The position numbers were made by a program, and so were the translations under genes. The notes beneath the pieces are model-generated. The model worked only from the letters and a program-made list of their open reading frames with translations. It was not told the origin of the DNA and ran no database searches. This document shows positions 54,728 through 64,000 of a stretch of DNA of 64,000 nt, one piece after another. Each line of letters begins with the position of its first letter. The stretch's first letter is position 1. Source of the stretch: Archilochus colubris (lineage: Eukaryota; Chordata; Aves; Apodiformes; Trochilidae); assembly GCA_023079485.1 (NCBI GenBank), contig CM041083.1, positions 174,461,480 to 174,525,479 on the forward strand, given 5' to 3'.

Positions 54728-54995
54728 GACCAAGACAAGAGGGCACGGTCTCAAGTTGTGCCAGGGGAGGTTTAGGTTGGATATTAGAATGAATTTCTTT
54801 ACAGAGAGGGTGATCAGACATTGGAATGGGCTGCCCAGGGAAGTAGTGGATTCTCCGTCCCTGAAGATATTTAAAAAGAGACTGGATGTGGCACTCAGTG
54901 CCATGGTCTGGTAACTGCAGCGGGAGTGGATCAAGGGTTGGACTTGATGATCTCTGAGGTCCCTTCCAACCCAGCCAATTCTTTGATTCTGTGAT
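54728..54995 (+). mobile_element. CR1 LINE, short 3' fragment (copy D)
   Basis: About 268 bp corresponding to the last part of CR1. Translation of the frame ending at 54914 gives [45 protein letters not shown] sequence, and the tail ends in ATTCTTTGATTCTGTGAT. By eye it differs from the matching part of copy A at about 13 positions, so both derive from one subfamily. It abuts the older copy E. Confidence 0.93.
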
Positions 54996-55054
54996 CTTCT
55001 CCAGCTGAACACAAGGAAGCCCTTTGCCCCCCCCACCTCCCAGCAATAATTAAG

Positions 55055-55784
55055 ATCCGTGCAACCCCAAGCACAAATACAGACTGAGTGGAAAGTGGAC
55101 TGAGAACATCCCTGAAGAAAACAATTTGGGAGTGTTGGTTGATGTCAACATGAGCTGACAATGTGTGCTTGCAGCCCAGAAAGGCAACCATATCCTGGGC
55201 TGCATTAAAAGAGTGGCCAGAAGGTCAAAGAAGGTGATTCTCCCCTTCTACTCTACTTTTGTGAGACACCCCCCTGGAGTAGTGTGTCCAGTTCTGGAAA
55301 CCTCAGCACAAGAAGGACATGGAGCTGTTGGAGCCAGTCCACAAAGATGATCAGAGGGCTGAAACACCTTTCCTGTGAAGAGAGACTGACAGAGTTGAGG
55401 TGGTTCAGCCTGGAGAAGAGAAGGCTCCAGGGAGATGTTGTAGCAGCCTTTCAGTATCTGAAAGAGAACTACAGGAAATCTAGGGAGGGTATTTTACAAG
55501 GAAATGTAGTGATAGGGTGAGGGAGAATAATTTCAAGATGAAAGAGGGTAGGTTTAGATTACATAGTAGGAAGAAATTCTTTAATGTGAGGGTGGTGAGA
55601 CACTCTCAAGAGCTTTCCCGGAGAAGCTGTGGATGGCCTCTGCTTGGGAGAGTTCATGGCCAGGGTGAGTGGGACTTAGAGCAACGTGGTCTAGTGGGAA
55701 GTATCCCTGCCCATGGCAGTGGGGTTGGAATTAGATGATATTTAAGGGGTCTCTCCCAACCCAAACTATTCTATGATTCTATGG
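55055..55784 (+). mobile_element. CR1 LINE, older diverged 3' fragment (copy E)
   Basis: About 730 bp beginning within the CR1 stretch that reads CCCAAGCACAAATACAG and ending in ATTCTATGATTCTATGG at about 55784. Reading frames are broken several times, but the pieces are recognisable: [51 protein letters not shown]. It is more diverged than copies A and D. Same orientation as, and about 60 bp downstream of, copy D. Confidence 0.9.
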
Positions 55785-57984
55785 TTAGATTTTTCCTACA
55801 TCAGAACTGTTGAGGAGGTGGGATTGCCACAGGTCATTTGGAAGCATTTGCTGATGACTTTCTTCATCCCAGTGCTGAATGGTGATTTTCATTATGAATT
55901 TCATTTGACAATAGTGCTTCCTGCCATAAATGCTGACTCAAGATGCCATGAGGTGAAGACATTGGAGCTAGCAGTCATATTAGTAAATCTGCACAGGCTA
56001 ATCAGGAAAGAAAGGGATAAAATTCTGATTAGAAGTGACATGATTTAGCTTATCGTAATTTTTTAAATGTTTTTAAGGATATCATCACACTGAAGGTTCA
56101 TCTATTATCAGCATCTTAAACCTAAGCTGTGAAAAAAACCTTGCATATAATATCCAGATCTAATCTTACTCCGCCAACTAGCAAGTTTCCAGGAAAAGCA
56201 GTGAGGATCCATAATTTAATAGCATTTATTATAATGTGCAATTGATGCCAAGCAAAGAAAATGTAGAATTAGCTGTACTAACTTTGAAGGGCTTGAAACA
56301 AAGGGGGAATATGTATGAATAGATGGAGATGCCTCAGATAATGGTAATGTCATAAATTTAGAACATTATCATAAACTTTGTAAAGCAAAGTAATTTTATA
56401 TTCTAAGTAGAGAACAAATATAAAGAGCTTTCCTAGAGTGTGCTGTAGATTAATGATTTTCAAACTGGCACATCAAAGTAAATCTAACAATGATACTGCC
56501 ACAAATAAAAAAAATTATGGGAAAAAGCTAAAATACAAAGACAAAGGGACAATTTTTTGTTCTCATTTTCTGAGTTTAAATCCAGTGTGGCTTTATTCAT
56601 CTCTTCTGTGACTCTGGGTCTAGAGATGGGAGTGACAAAAACCGGAATTTGACTCACACATTAACAGTGGGGAGAGTACAGAGCTATGGGAGAAAAGAGC
56701 CCTGGGGTTTTTAGGAGATGAGAGATCCTGAAAGCAGGGAAAGAAGAAATGCTTGGAAGGCCAGACCTGTTTTCTGTTGTGATGTGGTGTTATCCTGCCT
56801 GCATGATCCTGGTCCCCATGAATGCTGGTTTGCAAAGTGCAGAAAGAGTCACTCCAGACACCCCGTGGCTCAAAGTAGTTCAGGAGAAGGACAGCATGCA
56901 CAGGGCTGTGTGGAAACATATATATGGTGGTGGGGTAGAACTTAAAGCACTCTTACAGTCACTGCTTGAGTCTGAGATAAAGGAGAGGAAGAGGAGAGAC
57001 ACCCAAGGCAACTGGTCCCTGGATCGCTTAGGGATGTGCTGCCCATGCGAATGTGCAGAGATGAGCATGGAAGGGCTCAGGGTGGCAGGCATGGGGGGCA
57101 GCCCAACTGTCTGGGACTGCCCTGCAGGTGACAAAACTGCTGTAACATGTCAGGCAAGTGCAGGAACCTCCAAAACAGTGCTCAGAAATCGAGGGAAGCC
57201 CAGCTGAGGGAGGTTACCAAGCTCATCGTGGTCAACGTAGCTGCCCTTGTCTCCTGTTTCCAGCATCGGTCACTTTGCAGCTGAACCTTTGCCCTGAGAT
57301 GGCTGAGCCTGTGATCTTCCCCTGCCACAGGGCTGATTTGATGGGGATAGCTGGGTTGTGTGCACTGCTGCTGCCTCCGAGGCTCCTACCTCTCCCCAGG
57401 CAGTGGAAAGGAAACAAAGGAGGTGTGTTTTGCATCCTTGGGGTCAGCAGTAGTGCTTGAGTCTCCTGAACGTTTCAGCTGAAGTGAATAAATGCGCAGA
57501 TGCATCCACTTACTGTGGTGACTTTAGCAAAAATGTGGAGACTATATGGCACTGAAACCTGCACTAACCAAATATTTTTGCTGGAAACTGTTCAATTGTT
57601 ACCGCCAGGGAAAGTGTGGTTAAGGCTGACACATCCTCTCCCTTCTGTTAGCTTTATTCTCCCTCCTAGTGCCTCTGTCATAACAAGTACATATACACAT
57701 ACATAAAAAAGAAGGCTGGGTAATGATGAGACTTGGCATGACATGCTATTTGGGTTATGCAGCAACCTACTGAAGTGCCACTTGCCAGGTTCTTATTCAA
57801 CCCGAAGGGATCAGGCAGTCAACGTATCATGTAGCTTAAAAATAGAGAGGACTTGTGTCAAACTCAAAGGAAGTATTGATTGAAGCCAGAAGAGGAGTTA
57901 GTGCTTCCTTCAGTGTTTTTAATCCCTCTAAATGACCTGCACAAAGAAACCAGATGCAGACTTCTTACACTTGCTCTTACCTGT

Positions 57985-58110
57985 AAGTGAAGAGCAGGCA
58001 GCAAAAAGAAATCAAAGGGACGTCAGATGTACTGTGAAACTGGGTCACTGCACAGCAAATGGAATTTAATGTGGAAATATAAAGAAAATGATAGGTAAAA
58101 ACGTGAAAGC
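57985..58110 (+). mobile_element. Possible ancient CR1/L3-like LINE remnant
   Basis: A stretch around 58050-58090 reads GCAAATGGAATTTAATGTGG followed by an A-rich run with further similarity. It resembles the conserved GCAAATGAAATTTAATGTGGA-type segment of old CR1/L3 elements that encodes the WQMKFNVDKC-like motif. Flanks are too decayed to delimit, so only this piece is proposed. Confidence 0.35.
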
Positions 58111-60446
58111 TAATGAGAACAGCTCACAAAGCAAGCCCATGGAATAGTAGTTGCCTGGTTTACCAGAAGAATTGAGCATTCGAGAAAGCAGTTTCCAGGA
58201 AATGAATCCAAACCTGAGAAGCTGTTAAGATACCTGACCACAGCAGTCGATCTTTGGTGTAGGAGAATTGCTTTCATCAGATGGGCTGTGGTCAGGGAGA
58301 GGAGAAGCAGGATGTGAGTGGCGCCTTCTCCCGTTTCCTTGGATTTCCACATTTTCAGCTGTTGCAGTCTTCTGGAGGTGTAAAGAGAACAGAATTTAGT
58401 CCTTCTTCTGGGGAGAGCTTGCAGAAGCTTGTGTCTGGTAGAGCAAGGGGAAAGGACCCTGGAAGGCCTTAGGAGAAAGTCTGTAATGAAGTTGGTGGGG
58501 AATTTTTATGATTCTTTTTTTAAAGTTCTGATAAATCCAGCTTGATCAAACAAAGAGCTCCTTGTTCAAAGCTGGTGGCTGCTCCAGGGGACTGGGAGGA
58601 GGAAGCAGGGCAGATCTTAAGCAGGCAGATTTCCCTGGTAGACTGTGGGAGGCTTGGGGGGAGCTGTATGAGCACCCTTAAGGGAACAGGCAGTTGCAGG
58701 TCAGGGAGATCTTTGGGATTTGTCAGCGGGAAGGAGGAATGGAAAACTGAGGAAACTTGTTTTAAATGAAAAAGCGTGCAAACCTTTTTTCTTCTTCGTA
58801 TTTCCAGATCATGGCATTTAAGTTCAGGAGTAACCTCAGGACACTTCTTCCAAGTGGGTGGGACACAGCATGCCAAGTTTCGGTAGTAATGAGGAGGCTG
58901 AGTGGGGAATGCACCTGCACATTGCTCTCCTTTGGTGCCAAAATAGTTACAGAGTGGGATTGTGGCATTGGGCCACAGGGTGGCAAGGCTGGTAAAAGTA
59001 AGAATTTGCATAACCTAAACTGGTGGTAGCCCCCAGAATGGACAAGGAGAGGTAGAGAATGGAAGGAGAGGTGGTGTGTACTAGGTGCCTTCACCACAAA
59101 ACTAGGTATCTGTGCAAACAGAGTAAGATGTATTTTCAAGTTGGCTTTTCAAGCAAAAGCCATCAAGGTAGAAAGACACTGGTGTTCTTCAGTATATCAT
59201 AAGCTGTTTTCTTGAAGGAAACAGAGTTAAATAGTAAAGCTAAACAGTAAAACAATCCTTGTGCCACTGTTTTATGAATTTCACCAGGTGGCTGACTCTG
59301 GGTCTATCTGAATTCTGCTGAGTCTCTGAATTGTCACCTGGGCTGAGACTGCTGTAAGCCTAAGGTGATGTGACAAACTGTCCTCCCCAGGTGTTCTCTG
59401 GCAGGGACATTTAGAAGGAGAAGGACCACACAGCTGTGCACAAGCCCCCAGAGTGCTGTACAAATAGGGGCATTAGCGGGATATGCTTCATAGGTTTTGC
59501 TGCCCCCAGGAACTGAGTGAGGCTTTTGGGGTGTAAATCAGTTCCTCTGATAAGGGACAGTGATGTTGTTTACTCTTCCCTGCCAGCTTTTTCCATGTTT
59601 CTTCCTCCTGAGGACAAGGTGGCTTTCTTTCATGCAGATTCTTGCCTGGGAAGGGGGATAAGTGTGGGGGGGGCAGGTATCAAATGCCCTTCTGCAGCAA
59701 TCCTGAGCCCAGCACTCCCCTGCCATTACTTAAGAAGAGGCTTTTTTGGCAGCAATTGTAGATGAACAAGCTTTCCTTTATGCCATCAGCTTCTTTGTTG
59801 CTGTCACCTCAGATGCCACCGAGCCAACACAGTGATGACAGTTTTGTCCTTTGGATAGAGGATGTCAGTTGCCAATGCAGAATATTGATTTCTGCTGATG
59901 GCTAATGAGGAGGCTGAACTCAGACTTTGTGTGGAGAAATTGAGCTGATTCACGTTATTGGAAGTGCCACCTGAGCCAGTGGAAATTTCCTAGCTAGTGT
60001 TTAGCTGGGTACTCCTTTGGCAAAGGCAGTTCCCTAGGGAAAACGTCTCAGCCTCTCTTTCCCTTGGTCTCTGGAGCAGGTTTTCATGAGCCTGCTGCCT
60101 CACCCTAGCCTCAGGCAGGGAGTTCACAGGATGGGATCAGCCTTCACATCAGGAAATGAAAGAACATGATATATTCATATTGTTAAAGCAACTACGTCTG
60201 GACTGCTGGAGTTCATCTGCCTTCAGAGTAGTAATTACCGTGGATAAATGTAGTGCACCTCCAAGGGTAGGCAACTGGCCACCTCCCATCCCTACTGGGT
60301 ATGCAAATCCCTAATTTTATTTTCATGGATATGTTATCTGCACCAATGTGTTAGTGCCAAGACCCAGCTCCTGGACTGTATGGCAGATTTTCTGATAGGT
60401 CTTGAAAAAACCTGTTCACACCTTCTTTGAATAGGACTCAACTGCA

Positions 60447-60535
60447 CAAAAAAACCCAAAACCCAAACCAAACCACTGAAAAACCCCACCCCAATTAAAA
60501 AAACCCAAAAAACCCAACAGCAAAAACAGAAGAAA
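60447..60535. repeat. A-rich (AAACCC-like) low-complexity tract
   Basis: Nearly G-free sequence of A runs alternating with CC/CCC (AAAACCCAAAACCCAAACC style). It may have grown by slippage. It superficially resembles telomere-like CCCTAA but lacks the T, so it is not telomeric. Confidence 0.75.
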
Positions 60536-61335
60536 AAGGTCTGCTTAAGGCAAGCAGGATGAGAAATCCTTTTAGATGAGTTTTAAGCAATGAATCCTTT
60601 GTCATCCCTTGAGATTTATTCTGCTGAATTTTGCTATTTTGATGTATCTCCTCTGTGCTTTGATATATTTTTCTCCCTGTCAGCAAGTCACATCTTAAGC
60701 AGTAGCAGATTCTTTGCAAATAACCAGCATTTTGAAGAGTCTCAGTTCCATCACCCCCCCCTCCTTCTCTCCCTCCAGTCTTCATCTGGTATTATTCTTG
60801 CAAAGTCAGTGGCAACTGGAGAACTAATCCCGTTAACCTCACTGTGGGATTTCTGAAATTAACTTTCTAGGAAGGAAACTTACTTCTTACTGCACATTGA
60901 GACTTCAGAATTACTCACTCCCCTTGAGCTATGCTGCTTTGAAATCCCCATGATGGATGATTTATAAAACTTAAAGATAGGTATTCATGTTAACAACCAT
61001 TAGTCAAAATTGTATTAGGAGGTCATATGGTATAAGAGTAGTGCTCCAGTTGGTCAGGATCCACCTTCAGCCGCTACAAAGGAACTTTTCAATTGATTGC
61101 TGTGTAACCATAATTTTTTTATCCTCTTCAACTTGATAACAAAAATGAAGGGTGGTCTGGTACCATATCGACCTTCCAGGTCTCTTCTGAGGGGCTGGAC
61201 ATCTCAGAAGAGCTATTCTCTGTTTCACGTAGGTGTTTTCCTTCCCAGCTGTGTCATTCTGCACCTTGTGTGGAAATTATTAAATTGTGCAAGAAAGCTT
61301 GCTTGGATTAATTTAGAATCATATCTGGTTTATTA

Positions 61336-61451
61336 GAAACTGGATGTGGCACTCAGTGCCATAGTCTAGCAACCACAACGGTGGTTCAAGGGTTGGACTT
61401 GATGATCTCTGAGGTCCCTTCCAACCCAGCCAATTCTATTATTATATGATT
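61336..61451 (+). mobile_element. CR1 LINE, very short 3' fragment (copy F)
   Basis: About 115 bp of the 3'-untranslated tail only: GGATGTGGCACTCAGTGCCA through GATGATCTCTGAGGTCCCTT to a degenerate ATTCTATTATTATATGATT end, followed by A9. It has the same tail type as copies A and D, with extra G-to-A and T-to-C changes. No coding sequence remains. Confidence 0.9.
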
Positions 61452-64000
61452 AAAAAAAAATAAATCTTTCTGCTCATTCTGTGGCTTGGTTTACTAAGTT
61501 TTAAGGAGGTCAGATGTCTTTGCCAAGGCAGCACAGAGACCTAACGCGTCAACTTTGCTGAGATCTGTGGTCCCAATGGGTGCAGAGGCATTATGGATAC
61601 TTCAGTCTGTGAAAGAGCACATGAGCTGCTCTTTCTGTAGAAAAACTGTCTCAACATGCTGTAGCTTTGCACTTTGTTTTATCTGAAAGTGAGAAACATT
61701 TGTAAGTCACATGGCTGGTAACATAGCAGATGGATACCCAAGGAATGCATAGTCTGATGCTGGTGAGGTGGAGTCCTTACTTGGTGCATATTGCTGGGCT
61801 GATACCTCCTCTCTGTAGCCTGGTATTTGTGGCAGGCTCAGAGGAATGCAAGGTGGCTTGTAAATAAATTACATCATTTGGATGGTATGAAATCTGGATG
61901 GAAATGTTTTGTATTCCTTTCCTGGAGGCTCCTAGGTGTGCAGAATCGTTGTTCAGCATCCTTGTTGTTGTTGTTGTCACTGCTTCAGGGCTTTAAGTTT
62001 GCTGATAACATAAGTTAAGTGCAACTTACAAGAAAAAGCACCAAAGGAATTTGGCAGCGTGAAACTGTAATTAAGCCTCCACAGAATTTGAGCTTTTGGG
62101 GCATGCACATTAACACAGGGATAACTTGCTTCAACTTTAATGGAAAAAAACCTACAGTGAACAAAGAAGAGATTGTAATTAGTTCCTCAGGAACCTCTAC
62201 ATTGTGGAACTTCTTAGATTTATTTATGCATTTTAAAATAAAGTATTTAGCCAGCCAAGATGTTCTTCTCAATCAGTGATAGTCAGTTGCTCTCTTATAT
62301 AAGAACAAAAGGGATACTGGATCATCAGATCTGCCCCTATGGTGTGATGAGATGACACCAGCACCAAGGGAAGTTGTTCTTTTAATATCCCTGTAGCATC
62401 CTTGGGCAATATCGGTTCCTCAGCATGGCACAGGAGGGTAAAGGACCCGGGGTGCAGAGGTTTTACTGGGGCAGGACAGCTGCTCACTGGGACTCAGATG
62501 CATCCCTGCCACTTCCTTCACCCCATGGACCCTGATACATACCACTGGATTCTGGGGCAGAGCCCTCAAGCACAGTAGTTTCTCACAGCTGGGAGGAGGA
62601 AAGTTTTGAAGTGCTGAATCACAGCAATTGCTGCAATTTATGTGCAAGGGGCATGTGGGCAAACAGCTTGTTCTTGCCATCAGATATGCAATCCATCTAT
62701 TATTGAATTTTGCCCTTAATAATCTATGATCAACTAATCTTATTTTTCTGCTTCTCCACGTAGCATGGCAATGGAAAACTATCACAGATTTGATGTTAAT
62801 ACACAGATAAACTGCAAGCTAGTTAATCAGAGAAATAAGATACCTCTGAGCCTGCCTTGATGCCTGATAGAGATAAAATAGAAAGTAAGACGGATACAAA
62901 ACAATATTTTAAATCTATTAAACCTAAGCCCATGGTTCAAAAGTTATTCTACCAATTATGGTTCTGATAGAAGTGGAAGTCTGTTCTTCCATTCTTTGTA
63001 TAGAATGTGCAGGTATGTGTATGAATGATTGACACTACTGGCAGGTTTTCTATTTAAAAAGCTGATGTTCATCAATAATATGGATTAACAGATGTTTTGT
63101 CCCCAAATTAAATTCAGTCATTCAGTGAAGAGCATATACCTCCTTCCTCTGTATCTTTGGGGAAGCAGAAACCTCACAGTCTCTTAAAAAAAAAGTTGCA
63201 GCAGTTCAGGAGGATGCAGATTGCAGGGCTGCTGGGTACCTAAATCCATGGAAGAGGCTGCAGCAGATCTCATGTCTCTGCAGCTCTGCCATCAGTATCT
63301 GTGCAAACTTCCCTGCAAAGTTTTCTGGAAAAGGCCTCTGTCTTTGTGGCCCCCAAATCTTGTGGCTACCGTGGCAGAATTAAATGATGGAGCTTGTAGA
63401 GCAGTTTGATGGAGCTGCACTTTTCAAGGAAGACCAGTGTTAAATGACTGGTTCACTTTCCTTCAAAGTCCTTGCACAACCCTTTAAGAACTGCATTGCA
63501 CAGAGGCTTTTATGGCATCACATGACCATGTTATACACTGATGATATCTATTTTAGTAAAGAAATCTTTCAGGAGATCTTTGGTTTATTTCAGGCACAAC
63601 CATGCTAAATGTTCATATTTAGCCATTCCAAAAGGGTTCCACACTGGGAGTAATTTAACATTCAAGCCAGTCCCTGTGTATCCTCAAAGCCCCTCACATA
63701 AAACTAGCATTTAATTCCAAACACATTGCCAGGACCTAAAAAGACAAAAGGTAAGAACCATTCAAGGTCTTTAGTGCAGTTAGGCTTCAAGCAGGCCTTC
63801 TGCCTGACCTGAGTTGCCTCAAGAGTATATGGGAATTCAAAGGATGCAACTGGATATCTATATGAAGTAATTTTCTTACCAGGGTGCTAATACAAAAGCT
63901 GCCATATCTCAGCATATTAAATTTTCATTTTGCTGATTTTCAAAGCATTTGCTCTGGAAAGGGCTTGTTTGTTCCAGTGGATTTTGTGAAAGACATTGTA
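61452..64000 (+). other. LHFPL6: LHFPL6 intron 2, distal end of window
   Basis: Intronic sequence running off the window, with a short (TTG)n at 61962-61976. Slightly GC-richer stretches near 62400-62560 and 63200-63410 have small open frames without family resemblance. No exon 3 of LHFPL6 was found. Confidence 0.55.

Larger units (their letters stand above)
55785..61335 (+). other. LHFPL6: LHFPL6 intron 2, segment between CR1 copies E and F
   Basis: AT-rich to moderately GC-rich intron. A 152-codon open frame at 56749-57207 shows no family resemblance and overlaps other frames, so it is not called. A degenerate CR1/L3-like remnant lies near 58.0 kb and an A-rich A4C3-type tract at 60447-60535. 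No exon recognised. Confidence 0.55.

Noticed and set aside
56749..57207. A 152-codon open frame
   Set aside because: Translation shows no recognisable motif, it lies inside a long intron, and it overlaps other small frames. A processed pseudogene was considered, but no poly(A) tail or family match was seen.
60447..60535. Interstitial telomeric repeat
   Set aside because: The AAACCC-like units lack the T of CCCTAA and are irregular.

Overview
The window looks like nuclear DNA from a bird. The evidence is six clear CR1 LINE fragments (the dominant avian retrotransposon), otherwise low repeat density, a compact CpG-island promoter, and one spliced vertebrate gene. Species cannot be fixed; three CR1 copies share one subfamily-like tail, which may be lineage-specific.

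The only gene I can support is LHFPL6 (formerly LHFP), a four-pass membrane protein of the lipoma-HMGIC-fusion-partner family, read on the + strand. Bases 1-4114 are upstream sequence without a recognisable gene. An interrupted (CA)n tract (4115-4172) leads into a CpG island. A probable non-coding exon 1 ends at a good donor at 4893/4894. Intron 1 (about 2.36 kb) begins with a strikingly pyrimidine-rich degenerate minisatellite and a second CpG-dense block. It ends in a T20-(GT)n tract just before the exon 2 acceptor (7251-7252). Exon 2 holds the start codon (7427) and codons 1-128 plus one base of codon 129, ending at a strong donor (7811/7812).

Bases 7812-64000 are then the first ~56 kb of intron 2. 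No later LHFPL6 exon was found, so the 3' part of the gene lies beyond the window. The intron carries CR1 fragments at about 21.2, 25.8, 45.5 (minus strand), 54.7, 55.1 and 61.3 kb. It also carries a probable very old CR1/L3-like remnant near 58.0 kb, several homopolymer or microsatellite tracts, small tandem duplications, and AT-rich stretches that read like conserved non-coding elements. Almost all other open reading frames are short and overlapping and look like chance or compositional artefacts.

I found no previously undescribed multi-gene system. The most testable oddities are all near LHFPL6. The first is a long open extension of the exon 2 frame into intron 2, followed by an AATAAA signal (possible short isoform). 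The second is the CFTR-like TG/T tract at the exon 2 acceptor. The third is the pyrimidine-only minisatellite in the CpG island, and the fourth is a pair of short uORFs in the leader.
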